NCBI GenBank assembly: GCA_964398315.1 | Contig: CAYNMV010000006.1 | Span: 1 to 64,000 of the forward strand | DNA: 64,000 nucleotides | Reading direction: 5' to 3' | Source of the DNA: JADLCB01 sp964398315 | GTDB taxonomy: Bacteria; Planctomycetota; Phycisphaerae; Tepidisphaerales; Tepidisphaeraceae | Shown here: positions 18,333 to 26,948 of the stretch, piece after piece | Layout: every line of letters starts with the position of its first letter | Position numbering within the stretch: the first letter of the stretch is position 1 | Position numbers and translations under genes: made by a program | Notes under the pieces: model-generated | Seen by the model: the letters and a program-made list of their open reading frames with translations, nothing else | Told to the model about the DNA's origin: nothing | Databases searched by the model: none

Positions 18333-19373
18333 TCACAGACCCGCCTTCCACTGCTCATGGATCTGCCGCTGCATTGCCTCGAGGACGCGGGCATTGCCGA
18401 GGGTGTCGGCTTCGGGGACAGTGAAGGGTTTATCTTCGAGGATGGCGGCGGCGAAGTCATCGGCCTCCAGGCCGTACAAATCGCCGGGGGCATCGATCTC
18501 GAAGGTGCGGTGCGGGACCAAACCGGGGCGGGCGACCTCAGCACCCGGGGCGTCCATCTTCGGCGGAATACCGTGCGAAACCGTGAACTTCGCCCCGCTG
18601 GCCGGCGGCTTCCAGGGGACGGGGATCGAGATGTACCCCTCTTCGCCGAGCAGGTAGGCGGTGTTGTCGGCCTGGGCGCTCATGCCGCAGCTCATGCTGG
18701 CGAGGATACCGGAGGGAAACTGCATCGAGCCGACGACCAGATCATCCACGCCGGTGGGGTGGCGGTGGCCGATGGCAAGGATGGTCTGCGGCTCTTCGCC
18801 GGCGAACATCCGCGCGAAGTCGATGCAGTAGCACCCGACATCCAGCAGGATGCCACCGCCCAGGGCCGGATCGAAGCGGACATTGCCCTCGATCTTGCGC
18901 GTGCGGTAGCAGAAGCTGGTGCGGATGATCCGCAGCGCGCCGATCTCGCCGCGCTGGATCGTCTCATGCACCGCGCGGGTGAGGGGATGGCTGCGATACA
19001 TGAATGCCTCCATCACCCGCCGGCCGGCCTGGCGGGCGGCCTCGAACATCTTTTGCGCCTCGGCGACGTTCAGGGCAAACGGCTTTTCGCACAGCACGTG
19101 CTTGCCCGCCTGCAAAGCGCGGATCGTCCACGGACAGTGCAGGCTGTTGGGCAGGGAGATGTAGACCGCATCCACATCCGGGTCATCCAGCACGCGCTCG
19201 TAGGCATCATAGGCGCGGGGGATGCCATACTGCGCGGCGAATGCCTCGGCCGACGCCTGCCGGCGGGAACCCACCGCCACCAGTTCGCACCGCCGCGAGG
19301 TGGCTACCCCCCGGCAAAGCTGGTTGGCGATGTTGCCCGTCCCAAGAATGCCAAAACGCAGCCGCTGGCTCAT
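18333..19373 (-). CDS. Gfo/Idh/MocA-family sugar oxidoreductase
   Basis: This 346-residue NAD(P)-dependent oxidoreductase has an N-terminal Rossmann domain (FGILGTGNIANQLCRGV), the family's substrate-lysine motif HVLCEKPFALN (EKP) near residues 93-96 and a C-terminal alpha/beta domain with GGGILLDVGCYCIDFARM. Such enzymes oxidise or reduce cyclic polyols, sugars or their derivatives. The ATG at 19373 has AGAGGA just upstream. Substrate unknown; no transporter or kinase is next to it. Confidence 0.9.
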   Translation of the reverse strand: MSQRLRFGILGTGNIANQLCRGVATSRRCELVAVGSRRQASAEAFAAQYGIPRAYDAYERVLDDPDVDAVYISLPNSLHCPWTIRALQAGKHVLCEKPFALNVAEAQKMFEAARQAGRRVMEAFMYRSHPLTRAVHETIQRGEIGALRIIRTSFCYRTRKIEGNVRFDPALGGGILLDVGCYCIDFARMFAGEEPQTILAIGHRHPTGVDDLVVGSMQFPSGILASMSCGMSAQADNTAYLLGEEGYISIPVPWKPPASGAKFTVSHGIPPKMDAPGAEVARPGLVPHRTFEIDAPGDLYGLEADDFAAAILEDKPFTVPEADTLGNARVLEAMQRQIHEQWKAGL

Positions 19374-19486
19374 GAGATCCTCTTTCTCCGGCGCTGAACC
19401 ATTCGATCGAACCACGCGCATACCGCCTGACACAGAGCAAAGCGCAGGCCAATCCGCCTGTTCTTCGGCTGTGTCTCCGTGGCCAG

Positions 19487-20791
19487 TCAGCCTTGTGATG
19501 CCTTCAGCGCCTGATCCAGGTCGGCGATGATGTCCTGCACATCCTCAAGGCCGATGCTCAGGCGGATGTACTCGGGGGTGACGCCGGTCTGGATCTGCTC
19601 TTCAGCGCTGAGCTGGCTGTGGGTGGTGCTGGCGGGGTGGATCACCAGGCTCTTGGCATCGCCGATGTTGGCCAGGTGGCTCAGCAGCTTCACGCTGTTG
19701 ATGAACTTGATGCCCGCTTCGCGGCCTCCCTTGATGCCAAAGCCCATGATGGCGCCAGCGCCATGGGGCAGATACTTCTGCACATTGGCGTAGTTCTTGT
19801 GATTCTCCAGGCCGGGGTAGTTCACCCATTCGACATTCGGATGCTTACTGAGCCACTGTGCAACCGCCATGGCGTTCTCGCAGTGGCGCGGCAGGCGCAG
19901 GTGGAGCGTTTCCAGCCCCTGCAGGAAGAGGAACGCGGCAAACGGCGACATCGCCGCGCCGGTATCCCGCAGCCAGTGGGTGCGCATGTGAATGATGTAG
20001 GCAATGTTGCCGATGGGCCGCAGCGCCTCTTCAAAGACCATGCCGTGGTAGCTGGGGGCGGGGGCGCAGAACTCGGGCCACTTGCCCGGGTTTTCGGCCC
20101 ACTTGAAGTTGGCGCTGTCCACCACCGCACCGCCGATATGGGTGCCGTGGCCGCCGATGAACTTGGTGGTGGAGTAGACGACGATGTCCACCCCATGCTC
20201 GATCGGCCGCAGCAGGGCGGGGGTCATGACGGTGTTGTCGCAGATCGCCGGCAGGCCGTGCTTGTGGGCGATGTCGGTGATCTTGCGGAAGTCGGGCACA
20301 TCGTTCTTCGGGTTGCCGATGCTCTCGAAGAAGACACAACGCGTATTGGCATCCACCAGCTTCTCGATCTCCTCCGGCTTGTCCGGGTCGAAGAAGCGCA
20401 CCTCAATGCCGAGGTTCTTGAAAGTCTGGGTGAAGAGCGTCCACGTGCCGCCATAGAGGCTGGTGGCACTGATGAAGTTCTGTCCCGCGTGGCAGATGGT
20501 GCAGATGGCGGCGGTGATGGCCGCCATCCCCGACGCGAACGCCAGGCCCGCGGCCCCGCCGTCCAGGGCGGCGAGCCTTTTCTCCAGCACATCCGTGGTC
20601 GGGTTCATCAGCCGGGTGTAGATGTTCCCGAACTCCTTGAGGCCGAAGAGATTGGCCGCGTGGTCGGTGTCGTTGAAGACGTAACTGGTGGTGGAATAAA
20701 TCGGCACCGCGCGGGAATTGGTCGTCGGGTCAACCGACTGTCCGGCGTGCAGGGCGAGGGTGGCAAGGCGATAGCTGGTCTCTTCGGCCAT
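19487..20791 (-). CDS. metY: O-acetylhomoserine sulfhydrylase / aminocarboxypropyltransferase
   Basis: This PLP enzyme of the Cys/Met metabolism family converts O-acetylhomoserine and sulfide to homocysteine. The 434-residue length suits MetY, which is longer than MetB/MetC. The PLP lysine lies in VVYSTTKFIGGHGTHIGG; other blocks are YSTTSYVFND, GNIYTRLMNPTTDVLE and VIHPASTTHSQLS. GAAGGAGAA precedes the ATG closely. The gene has a strong promoter at 21144-21171 and hence a leader of about 345 bases, which suggests RNA-level control. Confidence 0.95.
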   Translation of the reverse strand: MAEETSYRLATLALHAGQSVDPTTNSRAVPIYSTTSYVFNDTDHAANLFGLKEFGNIYTRLMNPTTDVLEKRLAALDGGAAGLAFASGMAAITAAICTICHAGQNFISATSLYGGTWTLFTQTFKNLGIEVRFFDPDKPEEIEKLVDANTRCVFFESIGNPKNDVPDFRKITDIAHKHGLPAICDNTVMTPALLRPIEHGVDIVVYSTTKFIGGHGTHIGGAVVDSANFKWAENPGKWPEFCAPAPSYHGMVFEEALRPIGNIAYIIHMRTHWLRDTGAAMSPFAAFLFLQGLETLHLRLPRHCENAMAVAQWLSKHPNVEWVNYPGLENHKNYANVQKYLPHGAGAIMGFGIKGGREAGIKFINSVKLLSHLANIGDAKSLVIHPASTTHSQLSAEEQIQTGVTPEYIRLSIGLEDVQDIIADLDQALKASQG

Positions 20792-21137
20792 GATGATTCT
20801 CCTTCATTGACTCAATCCGGCACTCTACCCAACGCCCCGCAGACGGCAAGAGCGGCCCGGGGGCACGCAAAAGGGCAGGATGCGAGAGGTTCAGAGCTGT
20901 TCAAAAATACGGGCAAGGCTCGCCAGCATCCATGCGCTGGCGCCTGGCGCGCACTGGCTGTCCCCGGCGGGCATGCCGCACCGCCAGACGAGGCGCATCA
21001 GCCATGCGCTGCCAGCCAAGGTCACATTCACCGGGATGGATCAGGTTCAGGGGGACATATCACATCGACATGCGTGGATCGGTTGACGGGGGCAAAAACA
21101 CATGCTGCGCACGGAATCAGCACAGCGGAAGGCACAC
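20792..21137 (-). ncRNA. Long structured 5' leader of metY (possible riboswitch or small RNA)
   Basis: Counting from the promoter, the metY message has a leader of about 345 bases. It can form several stems: TGTCCCC (21058-21052 region) with GGGGACA (near 20963), GCGCAT with ATGCGC, and CGCCAGC-GCATGGAT-GCTGGCG. The last is followed by CCCGTATTTTT, which could act as a terminator inside the leader. I looked for SAM-I, SAM-II, SAH, TPP and cobalamin signatures and found none that matched. It may be an unassigned regulatory RNA; structure is by eye only. Confidence 0.4.
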
Positions 21138-21143
21138 ACCCCA

Positions 21144-21171
21144 ATCATAGCACAGCTCGCCGGCGCGTCAA
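21144..21171 (-). promoter_or_regulatory. metY promoter
   Basis: On the minus strand TTGACG (21171-21166), 16 bases and TATGAT (21149-21144) make one of the best sigma-70-like promoters in the window. The start site would be about 21137. The divergent Maf gene begins at 21284. Confidence 0.65.
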
Positions 21172-21283
21172 ATAAAAAGTTAGAATTTTGTTCGGCTTTT
21201 TCGCGCCCGGGCGGGAAGGCTCAACTTTCTGCCGCCCTGGGTCCGATAAGTCTTCTGGGAGACTCGATCGATTGCGCCCAGTT

Positions 21284-23227
21284 ATGACCAACGCACCCGC
21301 TGACCCCGATCAACGCTTCATCCTGCCCGATGCAGCGCCTTACCTGGCCAACCTGGCCGCCCTCTGGTCTGTTGACCCGGACCTGGCGGGGCGCATCGAG
21401 GCGGTCGAGGACAGCGCCTGCTACACCACCGAGCCATCCCGGTCCGGCGAGCCAACGCTCGCCCTCACCACCGCCGCCGGGCGCAAGGTCTACCTGCACA
21501 GCCGCTATCAGCCGCTGGATGAAGCCCGCCGGCAGGTGGAATCGGTCGATTTCCGCAAGGCGTTCTTCTACTACGTGCACGGCTTTGGCCTGGGCTACCT
21601 GGCCGAGCAGGCTTTCGATAAAGCCCAGCCGGATGCGGTGCTGTGCATCTTTGAGCCCGATCTGGCGCTGCTCAAGACCGCCTTCTTCGCACGCGACTAC
21701 AGCCGGCTGATCGCAAGCCGGCGGGTGCTTTTCCTGACCCGGCCCGACAAGGCCGAGCTGTTTAACCGCCTTGCCCCGCACATCGCCATGCTGACCGACG
21801 GCAGCACCACCATCGAGCACGCCCCCAGCGTGCAGTTGCACGGTGAATTCCACCAGGCGATGAAGACCTGGGCCGAGGAGTTCAACACCTATACCGCCAC
21901 CAACATCAGCACCCTGGTCATCAACGGCCGCCGCACGGCCGAGAACATTGCCCGCAATCTCGGGTGGTATGCCGCTACGCCGTGTCTGTCGAAGCTCAGG
22001 GATCGCCATCGCGGGATGCCGGCCATCATCGTCTCCGCCGGGCCCTCCCTGCGCAAGAACAAGCACCTGCTGAAAGAGGCCCAGGGCCGCGCCATCATCA
22101 TCGCGGTGCAGACCACGCTCCAGCCGCTGCTGGAGATGGGCATTGAGCCGCACTATGTGACCAGCCTCGACTACCACGACATCTGCACGCGCTTCTTTGA
22201 GAAACTGCCCGCCACGCTGCGGACCCACCTGGTGGTCGAGCCCAAGGCATCGCCGGCAATCTTCGGCATGTTCCCCGGCCCGATTTCGGTGCTGGGCAAC
22301 GACTTTGCCGAGAAGCTGACGCGCGAGGCGCAGCTTGGCCGGGCCGGCCTGACCGCCGGCGCAACCGTTGCCCACCTGGCGTTCTATCTCGCTGAGTATC
22401 TGGGCTGCGACCCCATCCTCTTCGTCGGCCAGGACCTGGGCTTCAGCGACGGCCTGTGCTACACGCCCGGCACCAGCTACGAAGATGTCTGGGGGCCGGA
22501 ACTGGGCCGTTTCTGCACCATTGAGATGAAGCAGTGGGAGCAGATCGTCCGCGACCGGCAGATCCTGCGGAAAATCCCGGATTGCCAGGGCCGGTCGATG
22601 TACACCGAGCAGCGCCTGTTCACCTACCTTCAGCAGTTTGAGCGCGACTTCGCCCGCACCAGCCGCACCGTCATCGACTGCACCGAAGGCGGTGCGCTCA
22701 TGCGCGGGACGCAGATCATGCCCCTGCGCCAGGCGCTGGACCAGCACTGCACCGCGCCCGTGCCCGCGCCCGATGCCGGCCACAATCCCCTGCGCTGGGA
22801 GCGCCTGGACAGCGTGCTGGCCAGCCTGCACAACCGCCTGCGTGAATCGCGCCAGATCGAGGACATCTCGCGGCAGACCCTGCCGCTGCTTCAGGAGGTC
22901 CACGATCACCTGTCCGACCAGAAGCGCGTGAACCGTGCCATCGCCAAAATTGATGCCCTGCGCACCCGCATGAACGAGCTGGGGCCGTGCTATGACCTGG
23001 TGACACAGCTCACGCAGAAAAGCGAGATCGAGCGCTTCAAGCGCGATCGCGCGATCGAGGCCGAGAAGATCAGCGGCATCGAGAAGCAGCGCCGGCAAGT
23101 GCAGCGCGACATCGACAACGTCCGCAGCATCGCCGAGGCGGCGGCGGATTTTCAGCAGTTGATGAGCGATGTGATCGAGCGCCTGGAGAACCAGTCTGCC
23201 CATCATCGCATGAAGGGAGCGGCATGA
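21284..23227 (+). CDS. Maf/DUF115 (MptE-like) protein, probable glycan transferase of the sialic-type cluster
   Basis: This 647-residue protein has the DUF115/MptE-like domain in its middle (about 235-430), with GMPAIIVSAGPSLRKN, TTLQPLLEMGIEPHYVTSLDY and LGCDPILFVGQDLGFSDG. The C-terminus from about 510 is charged and coiled-coil-like. In flagellated bacteria, Maf proteins with this domain are needed to attach nonulosonic acids to flagellin. Here the gene heads a run with neuA, neuB and neuC, so it may transfer the CMP-sugar product to a protein or surface glycan (inference). No flagellar genes are in the window. Its TGA overlaps the next ATG (ATGA). Confidence 0.85.
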   Translation: MTNAPADPDQRFILPDAAPYLANLAALWSVDPDLAGRIEAVEDSACYTTEPSRSGEPTLALTTAAGRKVYLHSRYQPLDEARRQVESVDFRKAFFYYVHGFGLGYLAEQAFDKAQPDAVLCIFEPDLALLKTAFFARDYSRLIASRRVLFLTRPDKAELFNRLAPHIAMLTDGSTTIEHAPSVQLHGEFHQAMKTWAEEFNTYTATNISTLVINGRRTAENIARNLGWYAATPCLSKLRDRHRGMPAIIVSAGPSLRKNKHLLKEAQGRAIIIAVQTTLQPLLEMGIEPHYVTSLDYHDICTRFFEKLPATLRTHLVVEPKASPAIFGMFPGPISVLGNDFAEKLTREAQLGRAGLTAGATVAHLAFYLAEYLGCDPILFVGQDLGFSDGLCYTPGTSYEDVWGPELGRFCTIEMKQWEQIVRDRQILRKIPDCQGRSMYTEQRLFTYLQQFERDFARTSRTVIDCTEGGALMRGTQIMPLRQALDQHCTAPVPAPDAGHNPLRWERLDSVLASLHNRLRESRQIEDISRQTLPLLQEVHDHLSDQKRVNRAIAKIDALRTRMNELGPCYDLVTQLTQKSEIERFKRDRAIEAEKISGIEKQRRQVQRDIDNVRSIAEAAADFQQLMSDVIERLENQSAHHRMKGAA

Positions 23228-24843
23228 ACGCCATCGTCACGATCCTGTCCATGCTGCACGAAGGCCCTGATATTCACAGCGCCACCCGCCTGTTTCGCGG
23301 CCGGCCGGTATTGGGCTGGACCCTCGAACGCCTGCGCCAGTGCCGCAACCGCGCTGAGCTGCTGGTGCTCTGCTGGGATGATCAGCTTCAGGCCGCCGAG
23401 GCGGTTGCCCAGGAGGCCGCCGCCCAGGTCATCACGCGCGGCGCGCGCCATGCGGTGCCGCCGCTGGATGTGATCAGTGCATCGCGCAAGTGGTCCGATG
23501 GCTGGCGCGGCGGGCCGTTTGGCACCTGCGCCTTCGATGCGGGCTTTTTCGCACCGTTTATCGAGGAGATCGTTCACGACTGGGCCGCCCCGGCCGCCAT
23601 CCTGGTCGATCCCGCATCAGCGCTGGTCGATCCCGAGCTGATTGATGAGCTGGTGGTGCACGCGAAACAGCGGGAAGCCGCCGAGATCGTCTTCACCCAG
23701 GCAGCGCCGGGCCTGGCCGGCGTGCTGCTGCGCAGCACGCTGATCGAGCGTCTGGCCCAGGCGCAGCTCCATGCCGGGCGGCTGCTGCATTACATGCCGG
23801 ACCAGCCGATCCCCGATCCGATCGCCGGCCACGGCTGCTGCAATGTCCCCACCCGCGTTGCCCGCACGCGCGCCAGCTTCCTGGTCAACTCCGACCGGCA
23901 GATTGAGCGCCTCGGCCAGGCAACCGAAGACCTGAACGGCCAACTGATCGACACCGAGGCGGAGGAGCTGGTGCGGCGGATGGAATCCCTGTCCCAGCCC
24001 GATGCACTGCCGCGCGAGGTGGTGCTTGAACTGACCGCGCGCCGCATCAGCCGGCCGATCTTCTCGCCGTTGTCGCAGCACACGGTCGAGCGGGCCGACT
24101 TCACGCTCGACCAGGCCGAGAAGCTGTTTGCCGAACTGGGCCGCTGCGATGACCTGCGTCTCACGCTGGCGGGGATCGGCGATCCGCTGCTGCACCCGCA
24201 GGCGATCGAGATCATCCGCCTGGCCAGGGCGCGCGGCGTGCACGCGATCCACGTCGAGACCGATCTCCTCGAACTGGACTCCGCGCGCCTCGGCCAGCTC
24301 GCGGAGGCAGGGATCGACATCGTGAGCATCCACCTGCCCGCGCTTTCGCAGCCGACTTACGAGGCGGTGATGGGGGTGCCGCGGTTTGTCGAGGCGATCA
24401 ACAACCTGACTGCCCTCATCGCCGCCCGCCAGCAGGGCGGCTCAGCGCTGCCGCTGCTGGTGCCGATCTTCACCAAGTGCCAAGTGAACTTCGCGGAGAT
24501 GGAGGCGTGGTACGACAACTGGCTGCGGATGCTCGGCAGCGCGGTCATCGCCGGCCCCAGCGATTTCGCCGGCCAGCTCGTGCAGGTCGGCGTGGCCGAT
24601 ATGACGCCGACCGTCCGCCGGCCGTGCCAGCGGCTCGAACAGCGCCTGATGATCCTGAGCGACGGCCGGATTGTCTCCTGCGAAAACGACTTCCAGGGTC
24701 GCCAGTGCCTGGGCCGAATCGACGAAAGCAGCGTGGCAGAGATCTGGGCGGGCGCATTTGGCGATTTGCGCAACACGCATCGCCAGGGTGTCTTCCCCCA
24801 ACACCCGCTCTGCCGGGCATGCACGGACTGGCACCGGCCATAA
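23224..24843 (+). CDS. Fusion: CMP-sugar-type nucleotidyltransferase-like domain plus radical-SAM/SPASM-like domain lacking the cluster cysteines
   Basis: This protein has 539 residues. The first 240 resemble a GT-A nucleotidyltransferase (RLFRGRPVLGWTLERLRQC, AAILVDPASALVDPELIDEL). From about residue 262 a radical-SAM-like barrel begins with VVLELTARRISRPIFSP, exactly where active enzymes have ELTxxCNxxCxxC, but no cysteine is present. The barrel continues with DLRLTLAGIGDPLLHPQAIEI and GIDIVSIHLPA. The C-terminus retains SPASM-like cysteines: C468, C486, C495, C530 and C533. It is coupled to the Maf gene and precedes neuA, so a role in surface-glycan modification or binding is likely, but the radical-SAM chemistry is probably lost. 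Confidence 0.75.
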   Translation: MNAIVTILSMLHEGPDIHSATRLFRGRPVLGWTLERLRQCRNRAELLVLCWDDQLQAAEAVAQEAAAQVITRGARHAVPPLDVISASRKWSDGWRGGPFGTCAFDAGFFAPFIEEIVHDWAAPAAILVDPASALVDPELIDELVVHAKQREAAEIVFTQAAPGLAGVLLRSTLIERLAQAQLHAGRLLHYMPDQPIPDPIAGHGCCNVPTRVARTRASFLVNSDRQIERLGQATEDLNGQLIDTEAEELVRRMESLSQPDALPREVVLELTARRISRPIFSPLSQHTVERADFTLDQAEKLFAELGRCDDLRLTLAGIGDPLLHPQAIEIIRLARARGVHAIHVETDLLELDSARLGQLAEAGIDIVSIHLPALSQPTYEAVMGVPRFVEAINNLTALIAARQQGGSALPLLVPIFTKCQVNFAEMEAWYDNWLRMLGSAVIAGPSDFAGQLVQVGVADMTPTVRRPCQRLEQRLMILSDGRIVSCENDFQGRQCLGRIDESSVAEIWAGAFGDLRNTHRQGVFPQHPLCRACTDWHRP

Positions 24844-24910
24844 ACGCCTGGCATACAGCGGCGAAGCAGGCGTGAAGACGATCGGCTGGGCCATCTCCCG
24901 TTGAATCAAG

Positions 24911-24957
24911 GCGTCTCGAACAGAAACAACACCAATAAAAGCATCTCGAACGGAAAC
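24911..24957. repeat. Pair of 17-bp direct repeats before neuA
   Basis: GCGTCTCGAACAGAAAC (24911) and GCATCTCGAACGGAAAC (24941) match at 15 of 17 positions with a 30-base period. They end ten bases before the neuA start, in the 124-base gap after the fusion gene. They may be a local duplication or an operator. Confidence 0.55.
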
Positions 24958-24967
24958 GCAGTAAACC

Positions 24968-25693
24968 ATGAAGGCGCTCGCTGTCATCCTCGCCCGGGCC
25001 GGAAGCCAGGGACTGAAAAACAAGCACCTGCTCGACCTGCTCGGGCGGCCGGTGATTTCGTACACCTTCGACCATGCCCGCCGCGCCCGGCGCATCACGC
25101 ATACAGTGGTCAGCACGGACTGCCCGCAGATCCGCGCCCTGGCACAGTCGGCCGGCTTTGCCATCGTCAATCGCCCGCCGCGGCTCGCCACGGCCGATGC
25201 ATCGGTGCAGGATGCGATGCTGCATGCGCTGCACACCGTTGAGCAGCAGGACGGTTCGCATTTTGATGCCCTGGTCGTTCTCTACGGCAACGTGCCCGTG
25301 CGCGGTGAGGGGGTCATCGACCGCGCGCTGGCGCTGCTGGAGCGCACCGGCTGCGACTCGGCACGGTCCTTCTGCCCGGTGGGCAAGTGGCACCCGGCCT
25401 GGATGAACAGGCTGAATGGCGATTTTGTCGAACCGCTGCAAAGCGGCTCGATCCACCGGCGTCAGGATCTGAGCGAGCTGTTCTTGCACGATGGGGCGGT
25501 GGTGGCGGTGTCACGCAGCAGCATGCTGCGCGGCGAGCAGTTCCCGTCCGATCCGCACGCCTTCTTCGGCATCGACCGTCGCGGCATCCGCACCGAGATG
25601 GGCGAGACGGTCGAGATCGACCATCAGCGCGACCTCTACTGGGCCGAGGCGGTCCTGCGTGATCGCCAGCACCTGGCGGCCGATGCGGCGTAG
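24968..25693 (+). CDS. neuA: CMP-nonulosonate (acylneuraminate) cytidylyltransferase
   Basis: This 241-residue enzyme activates a sialic-type sugar with CTP to give the CMP-sugar. It has the signature start AVILARAGSQGLKNKHL (R-x-x-x-x-x-KN loop), the block VVSTDCPQIRALA, the TADAS segment that contacts the sugar and a conserved IEIDHQRDLYWAEAVL-like end (VEIDHQRDLYWAE). It lies in a row with neuB and neuC. NeuNAc, legionaminic and pseudaminic acid synthetases look alike, so the sugar is set by the partners. Confidence 0.9.
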   Translation: MKALAVILARAGSQGLKNKHLLDLLGRPVISYTFDHARRARRITHTVVSTDCPQIRALAQSAGFAIVNRPPRLATADASVQDAMLHALHTVEQQDGSHFDALVVLYGNVPVRGEGVIDRALALLERTGCDSARSFCPVGKWHPAWMNRLNGDFVEPLQSGSIHRRQDLSELFLHDGAVVAVSRSSMLRGEQFPSDPHAFFGIDRRGIRTEMGETVEIDHQRDLYWAEAVLRDRQHLAADAA

Positions 25694-25802
25694 GCGCTTC
25701 GGGTCTCGGCGTGGCGCATGGCCAGCACACGGAAAGGAGAGCCCACCAGACATCCCAGGTTGTGCCCTGGCGGGCGCTGCGCCCAGAAATGAAGGAGTAA
25801 GC

Positions 25803-26876
25803 ATGATGCAACGCAATCCATCCAGCCCTGATCCCATGCCGCCTTCTCGCTGGCTCGATCATGCAAACAGCCCGCTGATCATCGCCGAGATCGGCGTGAA
25901 TCACGATGGCTCACTGGCCCGGGCGAAGGAACTGGTGGACATTGCCGCCGACTGCGGGGCGGATGCGGTAAAGCTCCAGATCTTCTCGGCCAGCACCCTG
26001 ATGAACGGCCAGGCGCGATTCGCCCAATACCAGCAGCAACACTGCGACGATGCCGATCCGGCGGCGATGCTGCGGCGCTATGAGCTGCGTCCGCTGGAAG
26101 TGGCAGTGCTGGTGGAACACATTCGCGCGCGCGGACTGCTGCCGCTGGCCACACCGTTCTCACCGGATGATGTCCAGATCATCAGCAAGCTTGATCTGCC
26201 GGCGGTGAAGATCGCCTCGCCTGACCTGGTCAACCGCCCGCTGCTGATGGCGGTAGCGCAGCTCAGGCGACCGATGCTCATCTCCACCGGTGCGGCGGCG
26301 ATGGGGGAGGTGGAGATGGCGGTGAGCTGGCTGCGCGAGTGGGATAGCACCTTCACCCTGCTGCACTGCATCAGCAGCTATCCCGCGCCGGCCGATCAGT
26401 TGCATCTGTCATGGATCCGCGAGCTGGCGGCGACGTTCGGTGTGCCGGTAGGGTACAGCGACCATTCAACCCAGACCCTCACCGGCGCGCTGGCGGTGGC
26501 GGCGGGGGCTACGGTGCTGGAGCGGCACCTGACCTGGGACAAGGCTGCACCCGGCCCCGATCATGCCGCCAGTTCTGATCCCGGCGAGTTTGCCGAGTAT
26601 GTGAAGCTGGCACGGCAGGCGGCGGCGATGTGCGGACGCGGCCCCAAGCGCATCCTCGATATCGAGCGGGATGTGCGTCAGGTGAGCCGTCAGAGCCTGG
26701 TCCTCCGCCGCGATGTCGCCCCCGGCGAGCGCCTCGCCGAGCAGCACCTGACTGTGCAGCGCCCCGGCACCGGCATTCCCGCTGCCGCCATCGAGTTGGC
26801 GCTCGGCCGGCGCGTGCGCAGGCCGCTCAGCAGCGGCGTGATGCTCCAGTGGGATATGCTCGACCCGGCGGCGTAA
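25803..26876 (+). CDS. neuB: N-acetylneuraminate (nonulosonate) synthase
   Basis: NeuB condenses ManNAc or a relative with phosphoenolpyruvate to form the nine-carbon acid. The 357-residue protein has the barrel domain (AEIGVNHDGSLARAKEL, DAVKLQIFS, GYSDHSTQTLTG) and a C-terminal antifreeze-like SAF domain from about 295 (SLVLRRDVAPGERLAEQHL, then RPGTGIPAA). The ATG at 25803 is chosen for the perfect AAGGAG nine bases upstream. The frame is open for 312 bases upstream, overlapping neuA, but that part is unlike any NeuB. Confidence 0.93.
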   Translation: MMQRNPSSPDPMPPSRWLDHANSPLIIAEIGVNHDGSLARAKELVDIAADCGADAVKLQIFSASTLMNGQARFAQYQQQHCDDADPAAMLRRYELRPLEVAVLVEHIRARGLLPLATPFSPDDVQIISKLDLPAVKIASPDLVNRPLLMAVAQLRRPMLISTGAAAMGEVEMAVSWLREWDSTFTLLHCISSYPAPADQLHLSWIRELAATFGVPVGYSDHSTQTLTGALAVAAGATVLERHLTWDKAAPGPDHAASSDPGEFAEYVKLARQAAAMCGRGPKRILDIERDVRQVSRQSLVLRRDVAPGERLAEQHLTVQRPGTGIPAAAIELALGRRVRRPLSSGVMLQWDMLDPAA

Positions 26877-26948
26877 GCCCAGCGCTTGCGCCGGCCGCAT
26901 GCGGTATGGCGGGCAGCGCTGCCATCAACCGGAACCCACCGCTTGGCC

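Noticed and set aside
20930..21060. Possible signal recognition particle RNA on the plus strand
   Set aside because: AGCCAAGG...CCGGGATG resembles part of 4.5S RNA, but the conserved GGAA tetraloop and the AGCAG internal loop are absent.
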